Shown here piece after piece: positions 50,127 to 60,545 of a DNA stretch of 63,458 nt (positions are counted from its first letter, which is position 1; each line of letters starts with the position of its first letter). A program made the translations under genes and the position numbers. The DNA lies in contig DASSRK010000005.1 of the NCBI GenBank assembly GCA_035701825.1, positions 1 through 63,458 on the forward strand, written 5' to 3'. The DNA comes from CADEED01 sp035701825 (lineage in GTDB: Bacteria; Pseudomonadota; Gammaproteobacteria; Steroidobacterales; Steroidobacteraceae). Under the pieces are notes generated by a model. That model saw only the letters and a program-made list of their open reading frames with translations. It made no database searches and had not been told where the DNA came from.

Positions 50127-51689
50127 TCAATGAAGCGTGGCGACGACCACTGACTTCGGCGGCAGCTCGATCAGCCACGCATCACCCTTGCGCTTCGCTC
50201 CCTTGAAAACCGCGGGCTTCACGGTTTCCGGCTTCTCGAAGGTGTTGTGCGTGTTCATGGCGGGCGCGGTCAGCACGCGTGCGCTGAAGTCCCCGGGTGT
50301 GGCGCCCGACCAGTTCGTCGAGACGCGCGCGGCGCGCGCCGGGTCGGTGTTCACCAGCGCCAGCACCAGCGTGCCGTCTTTCTGGCGCGCCGCCGACACG
50401 CTCACCGCCGGGATCGACGTGTCACCGAGCGTGTACTGCGGGGCGTTCAGCTCGGCCGGCAGCAGCGTCGCGCCCTTGAAGGGGCGGTACATCTCGAACA
50501 CGTGGTAGGTGGGCGTCACCAGCATCTTCTCCTTGTCGGTGAGCACCATGGCCTGCAGCACGTTGATCATCTGCGCGATGTTGGCCATGCGCACGCGATC
50601 GGCATGCGCCTGGAAGATGTTGAGGTTGAGGCCGGCGAGCACCGCGTCGCGCAGCGTGTTCTGCTGGTAGAGGAAACCGGGGTTGGTGCCGGGCTCGACG
50701 TCGTACCAGGCGCCCCATTCGTCGACGTACAGGCCGATCTTCTTGTCCGGGTCGTGCCGGTCCATGACCTCGGAATGCTTGCGCACGTACTCGTCCATCT
50801 CGAGCGTGCGCTTCAGGGTCATGATCCAGTCGTCCTCGGTGAAGGTCAGCGCCGGGCCTTTCTTGTCCCACTTGCCGGTGGGCAGCGTGTACTGGTGGAA
50901 CGACATGGCGCCCATGTGCGTGCCGGCGTTCTTCATGAGCACTTCGGTCCAGTCGTACTGGGCGCCGTACGCGCCGCTCGCCACCTTGATCGGCGTGTTG
51001 TCCTTCGGCGTCTTGATGTTCAGCGCGAACTTCTTGTACTCGTCCGCGTAGTACTCGACGCGCATGTCGCCGCCGCAGCCCCAGGGCTCGTTGCCGACAC
51101 CCACGTAGTCGAGTTTCCACGGCTTGTCGCGGCCATTGGCGCGGCGCTCGTTGGCCAGCGTCGACTCCGAGGGCGAGGTGATGTACTCGATCCACTGCGA
51201 CGCCTCGGCCACCGTGCCCGAGCCCACGTTGACCGCGAGATAGGTCTTTGCGCCGAGCATCTCGGCCAGCTCGAAGAATTCGTGCGTGCCGAATTCATTG
51301 GGCTCGATGACGCCGCCCCAGAAGGTGTTCACGCGGTGCGGGCGTTTGTCGCGCGGGCCGATGCCGTCGCGCCAGTGGTATTCGTCGGCGAAGCAGCCGC
51401 CAGGCCAGCGCAGTACCGGAACCTCGAGCTTCTTCAGCGCCGCCAGCACGTCGTTGCGATAGCCGCGCGTGTTGGGGATCGAGGAGCCTTCACCGACCCA
51501 GATGCCTTCATAGACATTGCGGCCCAGGTGCTCCATGAACTGGCCGTGCAGGGCCGGATCGATGGTCGCGCCGGGTTGGTCGGCGCGAATGGTGAGCGTT
51601 GCGTCGATGGGTTTGGCGGCGTCCGCGCTCCATGCCGAAGTCATCACGCCCATCGCGGCCGCGAAGGCCACGAAACACTGCTTGATCAT
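50127..51689 (-). CDS. GH51 alpha-L-arabinofuranosidase
   Basis: 520 residues. Signal peptide MIKQCFVAFAAAMGVMTSAW with cleavage near SADA. GH51 landmarks: LRWPGGCFADEYHWRDGIGP, acid/base Glu in GVGNEPWGCGG and nucleophile Glu in LYVDEWGAWYDV, in a TIM barrel followed by a C-terminal beta sandwich. Removes arabinose from arabinan/arabinoxylan side chains. The export signal points to periplasmic oligosaccharide processing. First gene of a two-gene operon with the serine hydrolase; a GGGG-type ribosome binding site precedes ATG. Confidence 0.95.
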   Translation of the reverse strand: MIKQCFVAFAAAMGVMTSAWSADAAKPIDATLTIRADQPGATIDPALHGQFMEHLGRNVYEGIWVGEGSSIPNTRGYRNDVLAALKKLEVPVLRWPGGCFADEYHWRDGIGPRDKRPHRVNTFWGGVIEPNEFGTHEFFELAEMLGAKTYLAVNVGSGTVAEASQWIEYITSPSESTLANERRANGRDKPWKLDYVGVGNEPWGCGGDMRVEYYADEYKKFALNIKTPKDNTPIKVASGAYGAQYDWTEVLMKNAGTHMGAMSFHQYTLPTGKWDKKGPALTFTEDDWIMTLKRTLEMDEYVRKHSEVMDRHDPDKKIGLYVDEWGAWYDVEPGTNPGFLYQQNTLRDAVLAGLNLNIFQAHADRVRMANIAQMINVLQAMVLTDKEKMLVTPTYHVFEMYRPFKGATLLPAELNAPQYTLGDTSIPAVSVSAARQKDGTLVLALVNTDPARAARVSTNWSGATPGDFSARVLTAPAMNTHNTFEKPETVKPAVFKGAKRKGDAWLIELPPKSVVVATLH

Positions 51690-51775
51690 GTCTTCCCCCT
51701 GCCGGTCCGATTCGAAAATTTCCGGCGCTGCGCGAGCCTAGCCGATCTGCGCGCATCGGCAACATCTTCGGGCAC

Positions 51776-52468
51776 TCAGGGTGTCGCGCGCGCCCGCAGG
51801 TCCTCGCGCCATACACCGACGCCGCGAGCTTCTTCCTCGTGCCCGGCATCGCGCCAGGTTTCGGCGAGCGCCGCTCCATACCACGCCTGCATGGAGGGCA
51901 GTGCCAGCAGTTGCGCGGCGTAACGGCGCGCCTCGGACCCGAGGGGCGGGTCGTAGGTCTGGATGCGGAAGGCCACGGGCGCGAAGAACGCATCCGCGGC
52001 GCAGAACCTCGGCCCCGCGAGGAACGGCCCGCCGAAGCGCGCCAGGCCATCGCCCCACAGCGCCTCGAGTCGCTGCAGATCTCGCCTGAGCGCGTCGTTG
52101 ACCTCATGAAGCTTGACGCGCAGGCCGCAGTTCATGCCACAGGTGTTGCGCAGGCCGAAGAAACCCGAGTGCATCTCCGCGGCGGCGCTGCGTGCCCAGG
52201 CGCGCGCCCGCAACTCGGCCGGCCACACGCCGGCGTGGCGTTCGCCGACGTACTCGGTGATGGAGAGCGAATCCCACACCGTGATGTCGCCGTCGACCAG
52301 GCAGGGCACCTTGCCGGTTGGCGAGAACCGGCGGAAGGCGTCCGGGTTCGCGGCGCCGCCGAAGGGCACCAGGATCTCGCGGAACGGGACCGCGAGCTCA
52401 CGCATCAGCACCCACGGGCGCAGCGACCAGGTGGAGTAGTTCTTGTTGGCGATGTAGAGGTCGTACAT
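51776..52468 (-). CDS. glutathione S-transferase family protein
   Basis: 230 residues from ATG 52468. Thioredoxin-like N-terminal domain (YIANKNYSTWSLRPWVLMRE, SPTGKVPCLVDG, WDSLSITEYVGE) and a helical C-terminal domain (FLAGPRFCAADAFFAPVAFR). The opening NKNYSTWSLRPW with Ser/Thr near the active site resembles the YfcF/GstA-like groups. The frame extends upstream over the GNAT gene, but the family begins at MYDLYIANKN. Physiological substrate unknown. Confidence 0.9.
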   Translation of the reverse strand: MYDLYIANKNYSTWSLRPWVLMRELAVPFREILVPFGGAANPDAFRRFSPTGKVPCLVDGDITVWDSLSITEYVGERHAGVWPAELRARAWARSAAAEMHSGFFGLRNTCGMNCGLRVKLHEVNDALRRDLQRLEALWGDGLARFGGPFLAGPRFCAADAFFAPVAFRIQTYDPPLGSEARRYAAQLLALPSMQAWYGAALAETWRDAGHEEEARGVGVWREDLRARATP

Positions 52469-52505
52469 GTTCGTTCCGCGCGGCCGGGGAGCGAAGGATA
52501 GCGGG

Positions 52506-52964
52506 CTACAGCGTCTTGTCGATGATGTCGAAGCCGTTGCGCTCGCGAAAGCCATGCCGCTGGTAGAACCCGCGCGCGGCGCCGTTGTCACGGCCGATCC
52601 GCAGGGCGAGGTAGCGGCATCCGGCCGCACGGAACGCTTCCTCGGCCGTCGCCAGCAGGCGCGTGCCGAGTCCGAGCCCGCGGTGCGCGGGGAGCACGTA
52701 GAACTCGTCGATCTCCGCGGTCATGCCGCGGAACTCGAGACTGAAGATGTAGACCCCGAGGAGGTAGGCCGCCGGGCGTCCCGACACGGTCGCGAGCCAG
52801 ATGCGTCCGTGAACCGGCGCGTCCAGCAATTCACGCAGCAGGGCTTCCACCTGCACGGGATCGAAGCCGTCGATGCCCTCGAAGTCCCAGTACCCGCGCA
52901 CCAAACCGACCAGTGCCGCGACATCGGCCGAGGTCGCGGGCCGGATCCCGATCTCTTCGTTCAT
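52506..52964 (-). CDS. GNAT-family N-acetyltransferase
   Basis: 152 residues. Motif A, IDEFYVLPAHRGLGLGTRLL, holds the acetyl-CoA pyrophosphate loop RGLGLGT; ALRIGRDNGAARGFYQRHGF is motif B. Acceptor unknown. The start is preceded by TAGACT at 6 nt with no Shine-Dalgarno, suggesting its own leaderless transcript separate from the kinase gene upstream. Confidence 0.9.
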   Translation of the reverse strand: MNEEIGIRPATSADVAALVGLVRGYWDFEGIDGFDPVQVEALLRELLDAPVHGRIWLATVSGRPAAYLLGVYIFSLEFRGMTAEIDEFYVLPAHRGLGLGTRLLATAEEAFRAAGCRYLALRIGRDNGAARGFYQRHGFRERNGFDIIDKTL

Positions 52965-52970
52965 GCGCGC

Positions 52971-52976
52971 AGTCTA
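52971..52976 (-). promoter_or_regulatory. TAGACT -10-like element before the GNAT gene
   Basis: Read leftwards, TAGACT ends 6 nt before ATG 52964. It lies in the 18-nt gap after the kinase stop, so no conventional leader is possible if it is used. Confidence 0.45.
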
Positions 52977-52982
52977 CCGGTG

Positions 52983-54314
52983 CTAACTACCATCCGGAAT
53001 CCACAACGTGACGACCGCGCCGCCGCCGTCGCGATTGGCGATGCGCAGGCGGCCGCCGTGCGCTTCGACGATCTCGCGGCACAGCGTGAGTCCGAGCCCG
53101 GTGCCGGTCTCCTTGGTCGAGTAGAAGGGCACCAGCGCATGCTCCAGCGCCAGGGCGCTGAAGCCCGGGCCGCGGTCGCGCACCTCGATGCTGATGCCGC
53201 GCGCGATGGGCTGCACCGCGAGCTCGATGGTGTCCGCGGGCGCGCCCGATTCGCGCGCGTTCTTCAGCAGGTTGATCAGCGCCTGCTCGATCTGCGCGAC
53301 GTCGAAATGGGCGGCGCGCGCCGGCAAGGTGCCGCTCAGCTGGAACGACACCACCACGCGCAGGCGTTCGATCAGCACCGCCCAGTCCACCTGCGCGACG
53401 CGCGGCTGCGGCAGCTTGGCGAACTGCGCGTAGCCCTCGATGAATCCCGCCAGGTGCCGCGCGCGGTCCTCGATGGTGGCGAACACGCGCGACAGCTGCG
53501 CCGGATCGGGCGGCGCATGCGCGAGGATCTGCCCGGAATGCGCCAGCGAGGAAATCGGCGCCAGCGAATTGTTCAGCTCGTGCGCGATCACGCGGATGAC
53601 CTTCTTCCAGGTGGCGACCTCCTGGGAGTTGATCTCGCGCGTCAGCTGCTTGAGCAGCAGCAGGCGGTGCGGCACCGCGTTCAGCAGGAAACCGCGCTGC
53701 GAGACGTGGTAGACCTCCGGCTCCCGGTCGATCTCCAGCGTGAACAGCGTGTCCCCGCCGCGCTCGATGGCCTCGCGCAACGGCGCGGGCGCGTGCTCGA
53801 GGTAGCGTTCGAACTTCTCGCCCTCGAGCTTGCGGCCCTCGCCGAACAGGCGCCGCGCCGCGGAGTTGCTGTAGATGATCGAACCGGAGTCGTTGGTCAG
53901 CACCAGCGCCAGCGGCGTGGCCTGGATCACGGTGTCGAGCATCAGCTCGCGTTGATACAGGCTTTGGCGCTCGATGCGCAGCCGCTCGCCCAGGCCGTTG
54001 TAGCTGGCGACCAGCTCGCCGAGCTCGTCGCCGGTGGCCTGGGTGACGCTCACGCTGAAGTCGCGGTCCTTGAGGCTGAGGACGGCGTCGTTCAGGGCGC
54101 GCGCGGTGCGGCTCCAGTGGCTGGTGAGGCGCGAGCCGCTCCAGGCCACGATGGGCGCCTGCAGCAACAGCGCGGTGAGGACCGCGAGCCACGGAACGTC
54201 GATGAGCCGCAGGAAGAGCAGCGCAAGGGCCACGCCGACGAGCGCCGTGCCCGCAAGCCACAGCGTCGCCCGGCCGGCCATCGACCATCTTCCAGGGAAC
54301 AATGGCCGGGGCAT
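52983..54314 (-). CDS. membrane histidine kinase (NtrY-like)
   Basis: 443 residues. Two transmembrane segments (about 16-36 and 40-58) with almost no periplasmic loop, a HAMP-like linker, a PAS domain (LDTVIQATPLALVLTNDSGSIIYSN), the phosphoacceptor H-box VIRVIAHELNNSLAPISSLA and an HATPase region (LINLLKNARESG, GPGFSALA, GTGLGLTLCREIVEAHGG). The near-absence of a sensor loop suggests it reads membrane state or a partner protein, perhaps the ABC transporter encoded upstream. Pairs with the sigma-54 activator. Confidence 0.92.
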   Translation of the reverse strand: MPRPLFPGRWSMAGRATLWLAGTALVGVALALLFLRLIDVPWLAVLTALLLQAPIVAWSGSRLTSHWSRTARALNDAVLSLKDRDFSVSVTQATGDELGELVASYNGLGERLRIERQSLYQRELMLDTVIQATPLALVLTNDSGSIIYSNSAARRLFGEGRKLEGEKFERYLEHAPAPLREAIERGGDTLFTLEIDREPEVYHVSQRGFLLNAVPHRLLLLKQLTREINSQEVATWKKVIRVIAHELNNSLAPISSLAHSGQILAHAPPDPAQLSRVFATIEDRARHLAGFIEGYAQFAKLPQPRVAQVDWAVLIERLRVVVSFQLSGTLPARAAHFDVAQIEQALINLLKNARESGAPADTIELAVQPIARGISIEVRDRGPGFSALALEHALVPFYSTKETGTGLGLTLCREIVEAHGGRLRIANRDGGGAVVTLWIPDGS

Positions 54315-54338
54315 TGGCAGGGCGGGTTCCGCGCGGTG

Positions 54339-55724
<1,386 letters not shown>

Positions 55725-55776
55725 GCGTAAGACGCTCTGGACCGGCCTGGGGTTGCAAACGGCGGACATATTGAAG

Positions 55777-56988
55777 TCACACGTTCCGGGTGGCCATGGC
55801 GGGCGACACCTTTGCTGCCTTGCGTGACGGCTGCCAGGCGGCGAGCTGGCCGACCAGCCACAGGCCCGCGACCCCGCCCACAAGGTAGTAGAGATCGAGG
55901 CGCTCCAGCCCATAGTGCGTGGCGAGGACATAGCCTCCCACCAGCGCCAGCATGCAACCCGCGATCACCCCCGCGCTGGTGACCATCCAGTTCTCGACCA
56001 GGAAGTAACGCACGATGTCGAGCTTGCGCGCGCCGACGGCGCGGCGCGTGCCGATCTGGCGGATGCGCGTGTTCACGTTGAACGTGGCGAGCCCGAAGAT
56101 GCCGAGCGCGCTGAAGACCACCACCAGCGCCGTGACGACGCCGAGGATCACGACGATCAACGTGTCGGACGAGTAGCTGCGGCGCTTGAGGTCCGCGAGC
56201 TTGTGCAGCTTGCCGACGACGCGGTTGTCATAGGCCTTCTTCAGCGCCACCTCGACGTCGCTCATCACGCGATCCAGTTCGCCGGGCCTGGCGCGGACAA
56301 TGTACTGGACCGACGGGCCGGGCCCGACCATGGGCTGCAGCATGACCTGGTCCAGCTTCTTCCAGCCCACCCACGAACCATGGATGTGCTCGATGATGCC
56401 GGTGATGGTCAGCGGCTGGCTCTGGCTGTCGTAGAGGGTCTTTCCCAGCGCGTTCTGCCCGGGGAAGAGCTTCTCGGCCACGGCCTTGCTGATGATGGCC
56501 TTGCCGCTCCTGGGCATGGCCTGGGATTCCTTTTCGCGATACTCGATGTCCTCGGGCGCGAAGGGCGAGCCGCTGGCGAGTTGCGTGCCGAGCGCCGCGA
56601 TCGCCTGCTCGTCGACCTCGTAGTAGTTCATCGGCTCCTTGTTGCCCTTCTCGTTCGGCTCGCTGTACCACATGTTGGAGCTGCCGCTGCCGGACAGCGG
56701 CACCTGCGGCGATGGCGTCGCCGCGACCACGCCCGGCATGGCACGGAGCCGGATCATGTCTTCGCGGACCATGTTGTGGAAATTGAAATCCTTGCCGAAG
56801 CCCGTGACCCGCACCGAGAACATGTTGTACTCGTCCAGGCCCGTGGGGCGGCTCACGGTGTCGACACGCTGCTTCACCAGGTACACCGCGTTGACCACGA
56901 TGGCCAGGGTGATCGCGATCTGCAGCGACACGAGGATGGCGCCTGCACTGTTGCGCAGGAGCGCGGAGAAGATTGGTCGGATTTCCAT
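55777..56988 (-). CDS. MacB/FtsX-type ABC transporter permease 2
   Basis: 403 residues from ATG 56988 (MEIRPIFSALLRNSAGAILV). One N-terminal transmembrane helix (ILVSLQIAITLAIVVNAVYL), a large periplasmic MacB_PCD-like domain, then three C-terminal helices with the FtsX segment ARKLDIVRYFLVENW. This is the mechanotransmission-type topology of MacB, LolCE and BceB relatives. It overlaps closely with the preceding permease gene (2 nt apart), so the pair likely forms a heterodimer. Confidence 0.92.
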   Translation of the reverse strand: MEIRPIFSALLRNSAGAILVSLQIAITLAIVVNAVYLVKQRVDTVSRPTGLDEYNMFSVRVTGFGKDFNFHNMVREDMIRLRAMPGVVAATPSPQVPLSGSGSSNMWYSEPNEKGNKEPMNYYEVDEQAIAALGTQLASGSPFAPEDIEYREKESQAMPRSGKAIISKAVAEKLFPGQNALGKTLYDSQSQPLTITGIIEHIHGSWVGWKKLDQVMLQPMVGPGPSVQYIVRARPGELDRVMSDVEVALKKAYDNRVVGKLHKLADLKRRSYSSDTLIVVILGVVTALVVVFSALGIFGLATFNVNTRIRQIGTRRAVGARKLDIVRYFLVENWMVTSAGVIAGCMLALVGGYVLATHYGLERLDLYYLVGGVAGLWLVGQLAAWQPSRKAAKVSPAMATRNV

Positions 56989-56990
56989 GA

Positions 56991-58319
56991 TTACTGCGCC
57001 TTCAGGTACGAAGCGGGAGCCGCGCGGCCGATGCGCCAGGCGGGGTACAGGCCGGCGAGCACGCCGGCCACGAGCGAAATGACGATCGCCAGCACCAGGC
57101 TGCTGGGTTCGAATGGCAGCCGCCGGCCGAAATCCTCGATGACCCGGCCGTACCAGGATCGCAGGGCCCAGAGTCCCCCGAGACCCAGCAACGCGCCGGC
57201 AACTCCACCTGCCACCGAGACCACCCCGGCCTCGACCAGGTGCTGCAGGAAGATGTCGCGGCGGCTCGCGCCGAGCGCGCGCCGCACGCCCGCGACCGGG
57301 GCGGCGTTGAGGAATTTCGCCAGCAACAGGCCGACGGTATTGATCAGGCACACGGCGAGGAATGCGAAGGCCAGCAGCACCATCGCCTTGCGGTCGTCGC
57401 CCACCACGTCGTTGAACTCGAGCCACTGCTGCACGTTGTACAACCCGTTGTTGAGCGGTCGGGGGAAGCGGCCGAGTTTCTTCTGCGCGGTCACGTAGTT
57501 GTCGAGGAACTCGCGGTAGGCGCGCACCTTGTCGGGGCTGCGCAGCTCCACCCACACCTCGATCCAGATGCACTCGGACTGCGTGAACTGCTCGAAATTG
57601 TCGATGGTCTCGGTTTTCCAGCAATTGGTATTGCCGGCCGCTCCCATCTCGAACTGCTTGCCGAACGCGAACGGGATGAAGGCCTGCTCGGGGTCCTCGA
57701 AGGCGCCATTCGATACATCGTAGAACTTGGGAGCGGGTTGCCAGTCGGCCAGCACGCCCACCACCCGGAAGTCGTGGTCGTGCCAGCGCACCGATTTGCC
57801 GACGCTGTTCTCGCCCTTGAACGCCTTTTCGTTCATCTCCTTGCTGAGGACGATGACGGGCTCCGGGCCCTGGTCGGCTTTCTGGTCCCAGCCGCCGCCA
57901 TACAGGAACGGCGTTTCGAACATCGCGAAGAAGTCATGGGTGGTGGCACGGATCACGATGGATTCGGGCTCCATGCCGCCGTCCGCGCGATTCATGACGT
58001 CCGCCACCTTGTACATGATGACCTTGCGATCGGGGATGTCCGACGCCACGAGCGCATTCGCGTCCTTGTAGGTCAGGAGGTCGGGCTGGCGCCACGGCTT
58101 GTCCTTGTCGTACGGTTCTTCGGGATCCCAGCTGTCGACCGCGGGCGCGAACAGGACGTCGTTCTTGTGCGCGATCGGGTTGTGGGCGGCGGCTCGATAA
58201 CCGGTGAGCGTGATCAGGCACACGGCGATGCCGAGCGCGATCGCCATGATCATCAGGGCCGTGAGTCCCGGGTTGCGGCGAAAGCTCGCGAGCGCGAGCC
58301 GCAGGTAGTAGCCGAACAT
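56991..58319 (-). CDS. MacB/FtsX-type ABC transporter permease 1
   Basis: 442 residues from ATG 58319 (MFGYYLRLALASFRRNPGLT). Same topology as permease 2: first helix TALMIMAIALGIAVCLITL, a larger periplasmic domain (about residues 45-300) and three C-terminal helices with VRRALGASRRDIFLQHLVEA. It contacts the ATPase through the usual coupling region. One base separates its start from the ATPase stop. Confidence 0.92.
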   Translation of the reverse strand: MFGYYLRLALASFRRNPGLTALMIMAIALGIAVCLITLTGYRAAAHNPIAHKNDVLFAPAVDSWDPEEPYDKDKPWRQPDLLTYKDANALVASDIPDRKVIMYKVADVMNRADGGMEPESIVIRATTHDFFAMFETPFLYGGGWDQKADQGPEPVIVLSKEMNEKAFKGENSVGKSVRWHDHDFRVVGVLADWQPAPKFYDVSNGAFEDPEQAFIPFAFGKQFEMGAAGNTNCWKTETIDNFEQFTQSECIWIEVWVELRSPDKVRAYREFLDNYVTAQKKLGRFPRPLNNGLYNVQQWLEFNDVVGDDRKAMVLLAFAFLAVCLINTVGLLLAKFLNAAPVAGVRRALGASRRDIFLQHLVEAGVVSVAGGVAGALLGLGGLWALRSWYGRVIEDFGRRLPFEPSSLVLAIVISLVAGVLAGLYPAWRIGRAAPASYLKAQ

Positions 58320-58320
58320 C

Positions 58321-59064
58321 TCAGGCTCCCGCCGCGCTGTTTTCCACCGCGTGGAGGTGCGCGTGCGTCCCGGACTGCGGGGTATGCGATTCGTAGGGCT
58401 TGAAGTCGGAGATCTGCCCGTCGACCACCTGCACATTGCGGTGCGCGCGGCGCGCGAGCTCGGGGTCGTGGGTCACCATGATGATGGTGGTGCCCATCTC
58501 GTTGATCTTCTCGAGCAGGTCCATGACCTGGCGCGCCATCAGCGAATCGAGGTTGCCGGTCGGCTCGTCGGCCAGCACCAGCTTCGGGTCGCCGGCGATG
58601 GCCCGGGCAATGGCGACGCGTTGCTGCTGGCCGCCCGACAGCTGCGCCGGGACGTGCTTCATGCGCGCCGCGAGGCCGACGATCTCGAGCGCATTGGTGA
58701 TGCGCTGGTGGCGTTCTGCGGACTTCATGCGCCGGTAGCGCAGCGGCACGTCGACGTTGTCGTAGATGTTCAGGTCCGGCATCAGGTTGAAGCTCTGGAA
58801 GATGAAGCCGATCTTCTCGTTGCGCAGCCGCGAGCGCGCATCGTCCGAAAGTCGCGTGACGTCGACGCCGTCGAGCTGGTAGACACCGGTGTCGTAGGGC
58901 TCCAGCAATCCGGCGATGTTCAGGAACGTGGTCTTGCCCGAGCCCGAGGGCCCCGTGACCGCGAGGAATTCGCCCGCCTTCACCTGCAGCGAAAAGTTGC
59001 GCAACGCGTGGGTTTCGATCAGGTCGGTGCGAAACACTTTGCTGATGTTGTTCATGGAAAGCAT
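58321..59064 (-). CDS. MacB/LolD-type ABC transporter ATPase
   Basis: 247 residues from ATG 59064 (GAGGA upstream). Walker A GPSGSGKT at 38-45, Q loop IFQSFNLMPDLNIYDNV, signature LSGGQQQRVAIARA, Walker B LVLADEPTGNLD and H loop MVTHDPELA. The C-terminal 25 residues are a His-containing tail. Energises the two permeases. Confidence 0.96.
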   Translation of the reverse strand: MLSMNNISKVFRTDLIETHALRNFSLQVKAGEFLAVTGPSGSGKTTFLNIAGLLEPYDTGVYQLDGVDVTRLSDDARSRLRNEKIGFIFQSFNLMPDLNIYDNVDVPLRYRRMKSAERHQRITNALEIVGLAARMKHVPAQLSGGQQQRVAIARAIAGDPKLVLADEPTGNLDSLMARQVMDLLEKINEMGTTIIMVTHDPELARRAHRNVQVVDGQISDFKPYESHTPQSGTHAHLHAVENSAAGA

Positions 59065-59105
59065 GTTGATTCCTCGATCTTTGTTTACGAAGCGGATGTC
59101 GCCGT

Positions 59106-60416
59106 TCAATTGCCAATGAGGACGGTGGGCGCGTCCTTGTAATCCCGCATGTCCGAGAGCACGACCACGTCGCCGGCCTTGAGGCCGTTGCGTACTTCGA
59201 TCTCGCCGATGGCCGCCGCGCCGAACTCCACGGGCGTGCGCACGGCCTCGTCGTCCTGCACCAGGTAGACGAACTTGGTGTCCGAATCGTTGAAGGGACT
59301 ACGCGCGACCTTGAGCACGTCGTTGCGCTCGTCGAGCACGATGCGTACCGAGGAGCGCTGGTTCTGGCGCAGGCCCTTGGGTTGTTCGGCGAAACGCACG
59401 CGGCCGGTGACCTGGGAGTTGCGCACGTCGGGCGAGATGCCCGCGACCGTGCCGATGAGCTTGCGGCCGTCGAGCGACACCTCGGCGTTCATGCCGGGGC
59501 GAATCTCGTTGGCATAGGACTCGGCCACCAGGAACTCGATCTCCAGCGCCGACAGATCCACCACCGTCACCAGCGGCGCGTTCTCGGCGACCTGGGCCCG
59601 TTCGACCTGCGCGAGCGTGGCGACGACGCCGGCCACTGGGGATCGCAGTGTCAGCGCGTCTACACGCTCGCGCAGGCGAGCTACCTTCAGGGCCTGCGCA
59701 TCGCGCGTGGCGCGCTGGCTGCGCAGCTCGAGCTGCAGGCTGTCCTTTTCCAGGCCCCCGGTTTCCACGGCGTGGGCGTAGTTGAGCTTGGCGGTGTCGA
59801 GATCGTCGCGGGCGCGCAGGTAATCGCGTTCCGGGATCACGTGGATGGCCCAGGCATCCTGGGCGCGCTTGTATTCGCGTTCCGCGGCGGTGATCTGCAC
59901 CTTGGCGAGGTCGCTGTCCTGGCTGCTCTTGAGGATCTGGCGCCGCACTTCGATGGTCTGGCGGTTGAGCGCCGCATCGGCGCTCACCAGCGCGGCGCGC
60001 TCGCGCTCGAACTCATTGGTCAGCGCGGCGCTCTCCACCTGGCCGAGCACGTCCCCGGCCTTGACCACGTCGCCGGCGCGCACCTTATAGATGATGGTGC
60101 CCGGCGCTTCGGCGAACAGGGTGGGGCTGACCGCCGCGACGACCGTGCCGGTGGCGGCCACGTCGCGAATGAAGTGCCCGCGCTCGACCACGGCGGTACG
60201 CAGGCGGTCGCGCGGGATCACCTTTCCGGACGACAGCCAGCCGTGGATGCTCCAGGCCACCAGCACGATCGCCAGCAGGCCGCCGCCCGCGTACAGGCCA
60301 TAGCGGCGAAGCAGCGCCTGGTGGGTGGGGGTCGCGGTCACCGCCCGGTCCTGGGACTGGGTACCGCGTATGGAGACGTCGCGCAGCAGCATGGTCATGA
60401 GCTCGACAGAGCACAT
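59106..60416 (-). CDS. MacA/HlyD-like periplasmic adaptor
   Basis: 436 residues at most. An N-terminal membrane anchor (YAGGGLLAIVLVAWSIHGWL), a lipoyl/beta-barrel core (AEAPGTIIYKVRAGDVVKAG), a coiled-coil hairpin (residues about 125-235) and a membrane-proximal domain ending near GLKAGDVVVLSD. It links the ABC permeases to an outer-membrane exit duct, TolC-like and encoded elsewhere. The sigma-54 -12 element overlaps codons 1-2 of this frame, so the true start may be ATG 60398, ATG 60392 or GTG 60341 (AGGA upstream). Confidence 0.9.
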   Translation of the reverse strand: MCSVELMTMLLRDVSIRGTQSQDRAVTATPTHQALLRRYGLYAGGGLLAIVLVAWSIHGWLSSGKVIPRDRLRTAVVERGHFIRDVAATGTVVAAVSPTLFAEAPGTIIYKVRAGDVVKAGDVLGQVESAALTNEFERERAALVSADAALNRQTIEVRRQILKSSQDSDLAKVQITAAEREYKRAQDAWAIHVIPERDYLRARDDLDTAKLNYAHAVETGGLEKDSLQLELRSQRATRDAQALKVARLRERVDALTLRSPVAGVVATLAQVERAQVAENAPLVTVVDLSALEIEFLVAESYANEIRPGMNAEVSLDGRKLIGTVAGISPDVRNSQVTGRVRFAEQPKGLRQNQRSSVRIVLDERNDVLKVARSPFNDSDTKFVYLVQDDEAVRTPVEFGAAAIGEIEVRNGLKAGDVVVLSDMRDYKDAPTVLIGN

Positions 60417-60426
60417 GCCGTGCCAA
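60411..60426 (-). promoter_or_regulatory. sigma-54 promoter of the ABC/two-component operon
   Basis: Read leftwards: TTGGCACG (60426-60419), GCAT, GTGC (60414-60411). The -24 box is perfect and the -12 has one change (GTGC for TTGC), with correct spacing. The operon it heads encodes its own GAFTGA activator. Confidence 0.65.
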
Positions 60427-60502
60427 GCGGCGTCCGCGGGCCTAACTGGTTGAAATCAATGCGTGCTCGGGCCCGCCGAGGCCTGGACAGGGCATCGAGC
60501 GG

Positions 60503-60541
60503 TGTCCGGGGTCGGACAGCGGACAGCGCCCCGGACGTCCG
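60503..60541. promoter_or_regulatory. candidate upstream activator sites of the sigma-54 activator
   Basis: TGTCCG-N4-CGGACA (60503-60518), a further CGGACA (60520-60525) and the palindrome CGGACGTCCG (60532-60541), all sharing the GGAC half-site. They lie about 80-120 nt upstream of the -24 box, the usual range for NtrC-type sites, in the rpiA-adaptor gap. A larger GTCCGGGG/CCCCGGAC pair encloses them. Confidence 0.5.
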
Positions 60542-60545
60542 AGGC

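Noticed and set aside
60481..60545. GTCCGGGG/CCCCGGAC repeat as terminator of the adaptor operon's upstream neighbour
   Set aside because: rpiA is transcribed leftwards and ends here, so a terminator role is possible, but there is no T tract and the nested GGAC dyads fit an enhancer cluster better.
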